A DNA stretch of 9,269 nucleotides from Thermoanaerobacterales bacterium (GCA_017577565.1 PKRH01000127.1:1-9269); one strand, 5' to 3'; counted from the first letter of the stretch, positions 1 to 7,321 are shown. The notes: generated by a model from the letters alone, not told the origin. A program made the numbers and translations.

Positions 1-3000
1 GCTCCTCCGCGGCGCGGAACACGTCCTCGTCGAGCTCGCGCATCTCGATCTCCTCGCCCGACTGGGCCAGGACCTCGACGTTGAGGCAGAGCGCCTGCAT
101 CTCCTTGATGAGCACCTTGAAGCTCTCCGGGATGCCCGGCTCGGGGATGTTCTCGCCCTTGACGATGGCCTCGTACACCTTGACCCGGCCGAGGACGTCG
201 TCCGACTTGATGGTCAGCAGCTCCTGGAGGCAGTAGGCGGAGCCGTAGGCCTCGAGGGCCCACACCTCCATCTCGCCGAACCGCTGGCCGCCGAACTGGG
301 CCTTACCGCCGAGCGGCTGCTGGGTGATCATCGAGTACGGGCCGGTCGACCGGGCGTGGATCTTGTCGTCGACCAGGTGGGCCAGCTTGAGGATGTAGAC
401 GTAGCCCACCGTGATCGGCTGGTCGTAGGGCTCGCCGGTCCGGCCGTTGTAGAGGATGGCCTTGCCGTCGGGCCGGATCAGCCGCTTGCCGTCGGGCGAC
501 TCGGGCCGGATGTTCGAGAGGATCTGCTTGATCGTCGGGTGCTTGCCCGACGCCTCCTCCTCGTCCCAGTTGGCGCCGTCGAAGACCGGCGAGGCGATGA
601 GCGTCGACGCCTGCGTCGTGGGCCGGGTCTTGCGCTCGGTGCCGCGCACCGGCTCGTCCCCGACGACCTCGCCGTTGTGCTCCCAGCCCCAGCGGGCCGC
701 GTAGCCGAGGTGGGCCTCCATGACCTGGCCCACGTTCATGCGGGACGGGACGCCGAGCGGGTTGAGGATGATGTCGACCGGCGTGCCGTCGGCGAGGAAC
801 GGCATGTCCTCGATGGGGAGGATCTTGGCGATGACGCCCTTGTTGCCGTGGCGGCCGGCCAGCTTGTCGCCCACCGAGATCTTGCGGCGCTGGGCGACGT
901 AGACCCGCACGAGCTGGTTGACGCCGGGCGGCAGCTCGTGGCCGTCCTCGCGGGTGAACACCTTGACGTCGATGACCTTGCCCGACTCGCCGTGGGGCAC
1001 CTTGAGCGAGGTGTCCCGGACCTCGCGGGCCTTCTCGCCGAAGATGGCCCGCAGCAGGCGCTCCTCGGGGGTCAGCTCGGTCTCGCCCTTCGGCGTGACC
1101 TTGCCGACCAGCACGTCGCCGGCGTCGACCTCGGCGCCGATGCGGATGATGCCCCGGTCGTCGAGGTCCTTGAGGATGTCCTCGGACAGGTTGGGGATGT
1201 CCCGGGTGATCTCCTCGGGGCCGAGCTTGGTGTCGCGGGCGTCGATCTCGTGCTCGTGGATGTGGATCGACGTGAGCACGTCGTCCCGCACCAGCCGCTC
1301 GGAGAGGATGATGGCGTCCTCGAAGTTGTAGCCCTCCCAGGGCATGAAGGCCACGAGGAGGTTCTTGCCGAGCGCCAGCTCGCCGTTGTCGGTCGAGGGC
1401 CCGAGGGCGAGGATGTCGCCCTTCTTGAACGACTCGCCCTCGCGCACCAGCGGCTTCTGGTTGATGCAGGTGTCCTGGTTCGACCGCTCGAACTTGAGCA
1501 GCTTGTAGACCCGCTTGCCGAGCTTGCGGTACTCGACCGTGATGAGGTCGCCCGACACCTCGGTGGCGACGCCGTCGTCCTCGGCGATGACCATGTCGGT
1601 GGCGTCGCGGGCGGCCCGGGCCTCGACGCCCGTGCCGATGAACGGGGCCTCGGCCCGGATCAGCGGCACGGCCTGCTTCTGCATGTTGGCGCCCATGAGC
1701 GCCCGGTTGGCGTCGTCGTGCTCGAGGAACGGGATGAGCGACGTGGCCACCGAGACGATCTGCTTGGGCGACACGTCCATGAGGTCGACCTCGGACGGCG
1801 GCACCGTCGAGATGTCGGTGGTGGCCGCGAAGTAGCTCTCCCGCTCGAGCTGGGCCCGCAGGTTCTCGAGCGTGGCCGCCTGCGGCGACCGCCGGACGAG
1901 CACCCGGTCGTTGACGAACCGGCCGTTCTCGTCGAGCGGCTCGTTGGCCTGGGCGACGACGTAGTCCTCCTCCTCGTCGGCCGTCAGCCAGACGATCTCG
2001 TCGGTCACCCGGCCGTCGACGACCTTGCGGTAGGGGGACTCGATGAAGCCGAAGTCGTTGACCCGCGCGTAGGTCGAGAGCGCGCCGATGAGGCCGATGT
2101 TCGGGCCCTCGGGCGTCTCGATCGGGCACATGCGGCCGTAGTGGCTGAAGTGGACGTCGCGGACCTCGAAGCCGGCGCGCTCCCGCGACAGGCCGCCGGG
2201 CCCGAGGGCGTTCAGGCGCCGGCGGTGGGTGAGCCCCGACAGGGGGTTCACCTGGTCCATGAACTGCGAGAGCTGGCTGGTGCCGAAGAACTCCTTGATG
2301 GCGGCGACGACCGGCCGGATGTTGATGAGCGTCTGCGGCGTGATGGCCTCGACGTCCTGGGTCGTCATGCGCTCGCGGACCACCCGCTCCATGCGGGACA
2401 GGCCGATCCGCACCTGGTTCTGGATCAGCTCGCCGACCGAGCGGATGCGGCGGTTGGCGAAGTGGTCCTGGTCGTCGAGCCGGTAGCCGGGCTCGGCGTT
2501 GACCAGGTGGAGCAGGTAGGTGCAGGCCGCGAGGATCTCGCACCGGCTGAGGACCGACTGCCCGGGCTCGGGGCGGTCGAGCAGGCCCCGCTCCTCGAGC
2601 ATCGGGAACATCTCGGCCAGCTTCTCGATCTCGGGGCCGAGCTTGCGGTCGAGCTTGTAGCGCCCGACCCGGGACAGGTCGTAGCGCCGCGGCTCGAAGA
2701 AGGCGTTGCGGAAGTAGAGGCGGGCCGACTCCACCGAGGGCGGCTCGCCCGGCCGGGCCCGCTTGTAGATCTCGACCAGGGCCTCGTCCTGGGTGGGCGC
2801 GAGGTCGCGGTCCTTCTCCCACTGGCCCTCGAGGAAGGGGAACTGCCGGACGAACGCGTCGAGGAACCCGGGCGCGTTCTCCTCGTCGTAGCCGAGGGCC
2901 CGGAGCAGCACGAACAGGCTCAGGCGGCGCTTGCGGGCGACGCGGGTGCCGGCGGTGACGTCCTTGCCCGGCTTCTGCTCGACGTCGAACTCGATCCACT

Positions 3001-3514
3001 CGCCCCGGTAGGGGTGGATCGTGCCCTTGACGAGCTGGTGCTTGGCCAGGTTGCGCAGGCGGTAGCGCTCACCGGGCTCGAAGATGACACCGGGCGACCG
3101 CACGAGCTGCGACACGACGACGCGCTCGGTGCCGTTGATCACGAAGGTGCCCTTCTCGGTCATCATGGGGAAGTCGCCCATGAAGACCGTCTGCTCCTTG
3201 ATCTCGCCCGTCGTGGCGTTGATGAAGCGGGCCCGGACGAAGATGGGCGCGGAGAAGGTCATGTCCTTCTCCTTGCACTCCTCCACCGAGAACTTCGGCG
3301 GCGGCCGGAGGTCCTCGTCGTCGGGGTCGAACTCCAGCTCGAGCTGCAGCGTCTCGGTGAAGTCCTTGATGGGCGAGATGTCGGCGAAGGTCTCCTTCAG
3401 GCCCCGCTCGAGGAACCACTTGAAGGATTCCCGCTGGATCGCGATGAGGTCGGGAAGCGGCAGGACCTCTTCGATGTTCGCGAACGAGTACCGATCCCGG
3501 ATGCGAGTGGACAA
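1..3514 (-). CDS. rpoB: RNA polymerase beta subunit, 3' end missing
   Basis: This is the beta subunit of the core RNA polymerase, which forms one side of the catalytic cleft and the rifampicin pocket. 1171 codons are present; the left edge cuts off only the last few residues to tens of residues, since the sequence has already passed the actinobacterial C-terminal motif PESFKVLIKEMQ and its acidic tail. The rifampicin cluster is at residues about 411-437, with Asp420 and His430 conserved (E. coli 516 and 526) but Asn435 where Ser531 is usual. The active-site segment GDKLAGRHGNKG is at 882-893, and KAQFGGQRFGEMEVWALE lies near the C-terminus. The stretch between RSPGV and HPYRGEWIEFD (residues about 140-170) reads EPGERYRLRNLAKHQLV, unlike the common actinobacterial sequence. 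TTG at 3512-3514 is chosen as start because GAGGAG lies 7 nt upstream and the protein then begins STRIRDRYSFANIEEVLPLP. A nearby GTG is out of frame. The gene has its own tandem promoters and probably continues into rpoC outside the window. Confidence 0.98.
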   Translation of the reverse strand, partial: MSTRIRDRYSFANIEEVLPLPDLIAIQRESFKWFLERGLKETFADISPIKDFTETLQLELEFDPDDEDLRPPPKFSVEECKEKDMTFSAPIFVRARFINATTGEIKEQTVFMGDFPMMTEKGTFVINGTERVVVSQLVRSPGVIFEPGERYRLRNLAKHQLVKGTIHPYRGEWIEFDVEQKPGKDVTAGTRVARKRRLSLFVLLRALGYDEENAPGFLDAFVRQFPFLEGQWEKDRDLAPTQDEALVEIYKRARPGEPPSVESARLYFRNAFFEPRRYDLSRVGRYKLDRKLGPEIEKLAEMFPMLEERGLLDRPEPGQSVLSRCEILAACTYLLHLVNAEPGYRLDDQDHFANRRIRSVGELIQNQVRIGLSRMERVVRERMTTQDVEAITPQTLINIRPVVAAIKEFFGTSQLSQFMDQVNPLSGLTHRRRLNALGPGGLSRERAGFEVRDVHFSHYGRMCPIETPEGPNIGLIGALSTYARVNDFGFIESPYRKVVDGRVTDEIVWLTADEEEDYVVAQANEPLDENGRFVNDRVLVRRSPQAATLENLRAQLERESYFAATTDISTVPPSEVDLMDVSPKQIVSVATSLIPFLEHDDANRALMGANMQKQAVPLIRAEAPFIGTGVEARAARDATDMVIAEDDGVATEVSGDLITVEYRKLGKRVYKLLKFERSNQDTCINQKPLVREGESFKKGDILALGPSTDNGELALGKNLLVAFMPWEGYNFEDAIILSERLVRDDVLTSIHIHEHEIDARDTKLGPEEITRDIPNLSEDILKDLDDRGIIRIGAEVDAGDVLVGKVTPKGETELTPEERLLRAIFGEKAREVRDTSLKVPHGESGKVIDVKVFTREDGHELPPGVNQLVRVYVAQRRKISVGDKLAGRHGNKGVIAKILPIEDMPFLADGTPVDIILNPLGVPSRMNVGQVMEAHLGYAARWGWEHNGEVVGDEPVRGTERKTRPTTQASTLIASPVFDGANWDEEEASGKHPTIKQILSNIRPESPDGKRLIRPDGKAILYNGRTGEPYDQPITVGYVYILKLAHLVDDKIHARSTGPYSMITQQPLGGKAQFGGQRFGEMEVWALEAYGSAYCLQELLTIKSDDVLGRVKVYEAIVKGENIPEPGIPESFKVLIKEMQALCLNVEVLAQSGEEIEMRELDEDVFRAAEE

Positions 3515-3665
3515 CGAATCACTCCTCAGTGGGTTCGGTCGGCCCTGAACCGGGTCGCGCACGCGCGCCCGCACGCCATGGCCAAGCCGGGGACGAGCCT
3601 GCTGTGCGCGGGCGCGCCGAAGCCGCTCGAAGAGTCGGCGAGGCGGGACCACAGACGCACGGCAA
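3515..3665 (-). other. rpoB 5' untranslated leader
   Basis: This is the roughly 150 nt between the predicted start of transcription from the nearer promoter and the rpoB start codon. It is very GC-rich and includes an alternating purine-pyrimidine run at about 3556-3568 and a weak inverted repeat (CGCCGA at 3615-3620, TCGGCG at 3635-3640). I recognise no known riboswitch or protein-binding leader in it. The extent is inferred from the promoter call. Confidence 0.45.
3522..3527 (-). promoter_or_regulatory. Ribosome binding site that fixes the TTG start of rpoB
   Basis: GAGGAG on the minus strand sits 7 nt before TTG. No in-frame ATG or GTG gives the conserved beta N-terminus, so this site supports the rare start codon. 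Confidence 0.75.
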
Positions 3666-3671
3666 CCGACC

Positions 3672-3700
3672 ATGCTAGGCCGTCGGTGCCTACCGCACAA
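3672..3700 (-). promoter_or_regulatory. rpoB promoter P2 (start-proximal), sigma-70 type
   Basis: On the minus strand TTGTGC (3695-3700) and TAGCAT (3672-3677) are separated by exactly 17 bp. The -10 fits the actinobacterial TANNNT pattern and matches TATAAT at four of six positions. Transcription would start near 3665. This lies in the 435-nt non-coding gap 3515-3949. Confidence 0.6.
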
Positions 3701-3765
3701 CCCCGCGGAACGGCAGGGCCACCCGACACGAGTGCGCCTCGGGTCCGGCCGTCACGGCTGGTCGG

Positions 3766-3794
3766 AGGGTAAGCCCCGGCACCGCCGCGGTCAA
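3766..3794 (-). promoter_or_regulatory. rpoB promoter P1 (distal), sigma-70 type
   Basis: On the minus strand TTGACC (3789-3794) and TACCCT (3766-3771) are separated by exactly 17 bp. The -35 matches TTGACA at five of six positions and the -10 fits TANNNT. It lies downstream of the hairpin that follows rplL, so it would let rpoB be transcribed independently of the ribosomal protein genes. Confidence 0.65.
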
Positions 3795-3884
3795 CCCCGG
3801 CGCCGGGAGCGTGGCGCGGCCGGTACGCACCGTGCGGGCCGTCGGCCCGGGCGAACGCCGGCCCCGGCGGCGGCCCGGCGCGGC

Positions 3885-3913
3885 GGAGCCCGGCCCACGG
3901 CGGGCCGGGCTCC
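3885..3913 (-). terminator. 12-bp GC hairpin after rplL, terminator or attenuator
   Basis: This is a perfect inverted repeat with 12-nt arms (3885-3896 and 3902-3913) and a 5-nt loop. It starts 36 nt after the rplL stop codon. No U-run follows, as is common for GC-rich actinobacterial terminators. In E. coli the same rplL-rpoB gap carries a partial terminator, so attenuation rather than full termination is possible. Confidence 0.6.
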
Positions 3914-3949
3914 CCTCGACGGTCGGTGGGCGGCGCGTGGCCGCCCCGG

Positions 3950-4336
3950 TCACTTGAGCTCGACGGTGGCGCCGGCGCCCTCGAGGGCCGCCTTCGCCTT
4001 CTCCGCCTCCTCCTTGCTGACCTTCTCGAGGACCGGCTTGGGCGCGGACTCGACCAGGTCCTTGGCCTCCTTCAGGCCGAGGTTGGTGAGGGCGCGCACC
4101 TCCTTGATGACGGCGATCTTCTGACCGCCGGCCTCGGTGAGGACGACGTCGAACTCGTCCTTCTCCTCCTCGGCCGGGGCCTCCTCGCCCGGCGCGCCGG
4201 CACCGGGCGCCGCCGCCACGGCCACCGGGGCCGCCGCGGTCACGCCGAAGCGCTCCTCGAACTCCTTGAGCAGCTCGCTCAGCTCGAGGACGGTCATGTT
4301 GGAGATCGCGTCGAGGATCTCGTCCTTGGTCGCCAT
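3950..4336 (-). CDS. rplL: Ribosomal protein L7/L12 (bL12)
   Basis: This is the 128-residue stalk protein of the 50S subunit, present in several copies on L10, which recruits and stimulates the translational GTPases EF-Tu, EF-G and IF2. Length is typical of the family. The N-terminal dimerisation domain is at residues 1-32, an Ala/Pro/Gly/Glu-rich flexible hinge at about 33-59, and the globular C-terminal domain at 60-128, with the conserved factor-binding segment VIKEVRALTNLGLKEAKDLV at 77-96. The ATG starts 2 nt after the rplJ stop. Its ribosome binding site GGAGGAGA lies inside the last codons of rplJ, so translation is probably coupled to rplJ. It is the last gene before the non-coding gap and hairpin that separate the ribosomal protein genes from rpoB. 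Confidence 0.98.
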   Translation of the reverse strand: MATKDEILDAISNMTVLELSELLKEFEERFGVTAAAPVAVAAAPGAGAPGEEAPAEEEKDEFDVVLTEAGGQKIAVIKEVRALTNLGLKEAKDLVESAPKPVLEKVSKEEAEKAKAALEGAGATVELK

Positions 4337-4338
4337 GT

Positions 4339-4959
4339 TCAGCTCTCCTCCGTGGTGGGCTCGGCCGCGTCCGCGGCCGGGGCATCGTTCGTGTCGGTCG
4401 GTGTGGCGCCGTCGGGAGCGGCACCGCCCTTCTCGATGAGGGCGGACAGCCCGTAGGCGAAGTTGCGCGGCAGGGCCTGGAGCAGGCCGGCGAACTGCTG
4501 CAGCGGCGCGGCCAGCGCGCCGGCCAGCTTGGCGAGCAGCACCTCGCGGGGCTCGACGTCGGCCAGGGCCCGGGCGTCCTCGGCGGACAGCAGGGCGTTG
4601 TCCATGACCCCGCCCTTGACCACCAGCGCCGGGTGGTTCCTGGCGAAGTCGCGCAGCGCCTTCGCCACCGTGACCGGGTCGCCGGGCCTGCCGTCGTCGG
4701 TCTCGGGCACGAACGCGATGGCGGTCGGCCCGGTCAGCAGCTCGTCCAGGTCGAGGCCCACCTCACGGGCCGCGAACCGGACCAGCGTGTTCTTGTAGAC
4801 CTTGTACTCGCCGCCCGCCTCGCGCAGGGCGCGGCGCAGCTCGCTGATCGCCGCCACGTCGAGGCCGCGGTACTCGGTCAGAAGGGCCGCGCTCGAGCGG
4901 CTGAGGCGCTCGCGCACCTCCTCCACCACGGCAACCTTCTCCGGTCTGGGGTTCTCCAC
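4339..4959 (-). CDS. rplJ: Ribosomal protein L10 (uL10)
   Basis: L10 forms the base of the L7/L12 stalk on 23S rRNA and also represses its own mRNA in well-studied bacteria. The predicted protein is 206 residues, longer than many L10 proteins. The N-terminal rRNA-binding part includes EVRERLSRSSAALLTEYRGL and KVYKNTLVRFAA; the L12-binding helices follow; and about 30 Ala/Pro/Asp/Thr/Glu-rich residues form a disordered-looking acidic tail. I prefer the GTG at 4957-4959 over the in-frame GTG at 4963-4965. The upstream GTG overlaps the ribosome binding site itself, while the downstream one has a normal 5-nt spacing to GGAGG. The gene is preceded by a structured leader and followed 2 nt later by rplL. 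Confidence 0.96.
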   Translation of the reverse strand: MENPRPEKVAVVEEVRERLSRSSAALLTEYRGLDVAAISELRRALREAGGEYKVYKNTLVRFAAREVGLDLDELLTGPTAIAFVPETDDGRPGDPVTVAKALRDFARNHPALVVKGGVMDNALLSAEDARALADVEPREVLLAKLAGALAAPLQQFAGLLQALPRNFAYGLSALIEKGGAAPDGATPTDTNDAPAADAAEPTTEES

Positions 4960-4962
4960 TGA

Positions 4963-4972
4963 CACCTCCTTT
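4963..4972 (-). promoter_or_regulatory. Ribosome binding site that decides the rplJ start
   Basis: AAAGGAGGTG is a ten-base match to the expected 16S rRNA 3' end. Its GGAGG core ends 5 nt before the GTG at 4957-4959. An upstream in-frame GTG is contained in this site and is therefore unlikely to be the start. Confidence 0.75.
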
Positions 4973-5039
4973 CCGTGTGCTCGGACGCTCGCACCTGCGA
5001 ACGCCCCGCGCCCACGCCACCGGCCACGCCGGGGAGGTG

Positions 5040-5147
5040 TCGGAGAGTCCGCCTGCTCAGGCGGGCCGCAGCGGCCCTTTCAGCCCGTCCCGCGGCTCGC
5101 GGGGGTGGGCACCGGAGGTCTTCGGCGAGCGAAGTCGGTTGTTGTCG
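5040..5147 (-). ncRNA. Candidate L10 leader, autoregulatory mRNA structure upstream of rplJ
   Basis: The 225-nt gap between rplA and rplJ contains four consecutive hairpins. In transcript order they are CTTCG/CGAAG arms at 5120-5134, CCCGCG/CGCGGG at 5089-5103, GGGCCGC/GCGGCCC at 5063-5077 and CCGCCTG/CAGGCGG at 5049-5064. The last two share two bases. Right after the first hairpin the minus strand reads GCCGAAGACCTCCGGTGC (5109-5126), resembling the conserved core of known L10 leaders to which the L10-L12 complex binds. Position directly upstream of rplJ fits. A TAGGCT hexamer at 5158-5163 could be a -10 element for a local start, but I see no matching -35. The outer boundaries are approximate. 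Confidence 0.55.
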
Positions 5148-5184
5148 GCGAACGGGCAGCCTACCGGCCGCCCCGAGGCCGCCC

Positions 5185-5901
5185 CTAGGCGGCGACCTCG
5201 TCGGCCCCGGGCCGCAGGCGGCCGGGGTCGACCTTGACGCCGGGCCCCATCGTCGAGCTGACCGTGATCTTCCGGATGTAGCGGCCCTTGGCCGCCGCCG
5301 GCTTGGCCCGGTTCAGCTCGTCGACGACCGCCCGGAAGTTCTCGAGCAGGGCGGCGGTGTCGAAGGACGCCTTGCCGATCGGCACCGCCACGTTGCCGTA
5401 GCGGTCGGTGCGGAACTCGACCTTGCCGCCCTTGAAGTCGGCGACCGCCTTGGCCACGTCCGGGGTGACCGTGCCCGTCTTGGGGTTGGGCATGAGGCCC
5501 CGGGGGCCGAGGATCCGGCCCAGCCGGCCCACGACCGGCATGAGGTCGGGCGTCGCGATCGTGACGTCGAAGTCGAGCATGCCGCCCTCGATCTCGGCGG
5601 CCAGGTCGTCGGCGCCGACGATGTCGGCCCCGGCCTCGCGGGCCGCGGCGGCCGCCTCGCCGGCCGCGAACACCGCGACGCGGACCTCCTTGCCGGTGCC
5701 CGCCGGCAGCCCGACCGTGCCCCGCACGACCTGGTCGGCCTTGCGGGGGTCGACGCCGAGGCGGACGACCATCTCGACGGTCTCGTCGAAGTTGGCCTTG
5801 GCCAGCGACCGGACGAGCTCGAGCGCCTCGCCCGGCGTGTGCAGCCGCTGGCGGTCGAACCGCTGCAGCGAGTCGCGGTACTTCTTGCCGTGCTTCGCCA
5901 T
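5185..5901 (-). CDS. rplA: Ribosomal protein L1 (uL1)
   Basis: L1 binds 23S rRNA to form the mobile L1 stalk, which guides deacylated tRNA out of the E site; in several bacteria it also represses the L11-L1 mRNA. The protein is 238 residues, the usual length. The N-terminal domain-I part includes NFDETVEMVVRLGVDPRKAD at about 37-56. The family signature is around 121-146, with MPVVGRLGRILGPRGLMPNP and KTGTVTP. The C-terminal half returns to domain I with STMGPGVKVD. The ATG has GAGGGAG upstream. The gene follows rplK by 71 nt with no clear promoter or terminator between, so the two are probably one transcript. Confidence 0.98.
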   Translation of the reverse strand: MAKHGKKYRDSLQRFDRQRLHTPGEALELVRSLAKANFDETVEMVVRLGVDPRKADQVVRGTVGLPAGTGKEVRVAVFAAGEAAAAAREAGADIVGADDLAAEIEGGMLDFDVTIATPDLMPVVGRLGRILGPRGLMPNPKTGTVTPDVAKAVADFKGGKVEFRTDRYGNVAVPIGKASFDTAALLENFRAVVDELNRAKPAAAKGRYIRKITVSSTMGPGVKVDPGRLRPGADEVAA

Positions 5902-5972
5902 GGTGGCTCCCTCGTGGTGTCGGCGGCCGGCGGGCGAGGTCCTCCCGGCGCGGCCGGATGGTGGGTGTGCGA

Positions 5973-6401
5973 TCAGGAGGCGACCGTGATGCCCATCGAG
6001 CGGGCCGTGCCGATGACCTGGGCCTTGGCCGACTCGAGGTCGTAGGCGTTCAGGTCGGGCATCTTGATCTTGGCGATCTCCTCGATCTGCGCCTCGGTGA
6101 CCGTGCCGACCTGCTCGCGGCCCGGCGCGGTCGAGGCCTTGTCGATGCCCGCGGCCTCGCGCAGCAGCACCGGCGTCGGCGGGGTCTTGAGGACGAAGCT
6201 GAACGAGCGGTCCTCGTAGATGGTGATCTCGACCGGGACGATCGTGCCCCGCTGGCTCTCGGTCTGCGCGTTGTACGCCTTGCAGAAGTCCATGATGGCC
6301 ACGCCGTGCGGGCCCAGCGCGGTGCCGACCGGCGGCGCGGGCGTGGCCTGGCCGGCGGGGATCTGGATCTTGACGACGGCCAGCACCTTCTTCTTGGCCA
6401 T
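5973..6401 (-). CDS. rplK: Ribosomal protein L11 (uL11)
   Basis: L11 binds the GTPase-associated region of 23S rRNA, takes part in elongation-factor function and is needed for RelA activation and thiostrepton sensitivity in studied bacteria. The protein has 142 residues, the family norm. The N-terminal proline-rich domain has conserved prolines at 21, 23 and 24 in ATPAPPVGTALGPHGVAIMD, which is the thiopeptide-contact face. The C-terminal rRNA-binding domain ends with the typical GTARSMGI. The ATG is preceded by GAGAGGA. The 131-nt gap after nusG shows no convincing promoter (a TTGTCG at 6476-6481 lacks a matching -10), so I infer cotranscription with secE-nusG. Confidence 0.98.
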   Translation of the reverse strand: MAKKKVLAVVKIQIPAGQATPAPPVGTALGPHGVAIMDFCKAYNAQTESQRGTIVPVEITIYEDRSFSFVLKTPPTPVLLREAAGIDKASTAPGREQVGTVTEAQIEEIAKIKMPDLNAYDLESAKAQVIGTARSMGITVAS

Positions 6402-6532
6402 GGGGGTTCCTCTCGGGAGTGCGTGGGACCCGACGCCGACGGCGCCGGAGGGTGGACGCGGGCGTCAGACGCGACCGACAAGTCTGCCCGGCGCGGGCGG
6501 CGACCTGCCAGTCCGGCGCCTGCCCGCCGGGA

Positions 6533-7321
6533 TCAGAGCTTGGCGACCTGCGAGAACTCGAGCTCGACCGGCGTCTCCCGGCCGAAGATGTTGACCAGCA
6601 CCTTGAGCCGGAGCTGGTCCTCGTTGATCTCGATGACCTCGCCGGAGAAGTCGGCGAACGGCCCCTCCTTGACCCGGACCGTGTCGCCCAGCTCGTACTC
6701 GAGCCGGGGCTTGGCCCGGGCGGCGGCCTGCTCCTCGCCGGCCTTCGGCATGAGGAAGGCCTCGACGTCGCGCCGGGGCAGCGGCGACGGCTTGGCCCCC
6801 TGGCCGACGAAGCCGGTGACGCCGGGCGTGTTGCGGATGACCGTCCACGCCTTGTCGTCGAGCTCGGCCCGCACGAGCAGGTAGCCCGGGAACATCTTCC
6901 GCTGGCTGACCACCCGCTTGCCGTTCTTGAAGTCGACGTAGTCCTCCATGGGGATGACGACTTCGTAGACGGCGTCCTCGGCGTTCATCGACCGGATGCG
7001 GGCCTCGAGGTTCTGCTTGACCTTCTTCTCGTAGCCCGACTGCGTGTGGACGACGAACCAGCGGCCCGGCCGGAGCCAGGGGTTGTCGACCTGCGCCTGC
7101 TCCTCGATGAGCTGCTCGTCGCTGACGACCTCGGCCTCGCCGGCCGCGTCGCCGCCCTCCCCGGGCGCCTCGCCGGTCGCGGCCTCGGCGGCCTCGCCCT
7201 CCACGGCGCCCTCGTCGACCGCGGCGGCGGGCTCGTCCTCGGCCGGCTCGGCGCCGGCGACCTCGCCCGCGTCGGCGGTGGGGGCGCTCTGGAGGGTGTC
7301 GTCGGTGTCGATCTCGCTCAT
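6533..7321 (-). CDS. nusG: Transcription elongation/termination factor NusG, with acidic N-terminal extension
   Basis: NusG binds the RNA polymerase clamp, modulates pausing and Rho-dependent termination, and links polymerase to the leading ribosome. The protein has 262 residues. The NGN domain starts near residue 88 (WFVVHTQSGYEKKVKQNLEA) and contains MFPGYLLVRAELDD and TPGVTGFVG. The C-terminal KOW domain is at about 208-262 (LGDTVRVKEGPFADFSGEV). The first about 85 residues are a low-complexity Asp/Glu/Ala/Gly extension with no recognisable fold; similar acidic extensions occur in other actinobacterial NusG proteins. The ATG overlaps the secE stop by 4 nt (ATGA), so translation is probably coupled to secE and the distant alternative upstream starts are not needed. 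Confidence 0.97.
   Translation of the reverse strand: MSEIDTDDTLQSAPTADAGEVAGAEPAEDEPAAAVDEGAVEGEAAEAATGEAPGEGGDAAGEAEVVSDEQLIEEQAQVDNPWLRPGRWFVVHTQSGYEKKVKQNLEARIRSMNAEDAVYEVVIPMEDYVDFKNGKRVVSQRKMFPGYLLVRAELDDKAWTVIRNTPGVTGFVGQGAKPSPLPRRDVEAFLMPKAGEEQAAARAKPRLEYELGDTVRVKEGPFADFSGEVIEINEDQLRLKVLVNIFGRETPVELEFSQVAKL

Noticed and set aside
303..2999. Long open frame on the minus strand in another frame of rpoB
   Set aside because: The Arg/Pro/Ala/Gly-rich translation is typical of an out-of-frame reading of a GC-rich gene. The true beta-subunit frame covers the same bases with full conservation.
3556..3568. Alternating CG/CA run as a possible Z-DNA element in the rpoB leader
   Set aside because: It is only 13 nt long and such runs are expected in a sequence this GC-rich.
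3526..3729. Possible 67-codon leader peptide ending at the rpoB ribosome binding site
   Set aside because: It spans the P2 promoter, so most transcripts would lack its start. No ribosome binding site or recognisable composition supports it.
356..3772. Very long open frame on the plus strand opposite rpoB, over 1100 codons
   Set aside because: It is an antisense shadow caused by the high GC third positions of rpoB. Its product is Leu/Val/Asp/Arg-rich low complexity with no domain, and it crosses both rpoB promoters.
5158..5163. TAGGCT as a -10 box for a separate rplJ promoter
   Set aside because: The hexamer is good but no -35-like sequence lies 16-19 bp upstream, so I mention it only in the leader entry.
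6462..6472. Palindrome GCGTCAGACGC between nusG and rplK
   Set aside because: Arms of 5 nt with a 1-nt centre are within chance for this composition, and there is no link to a promoter.
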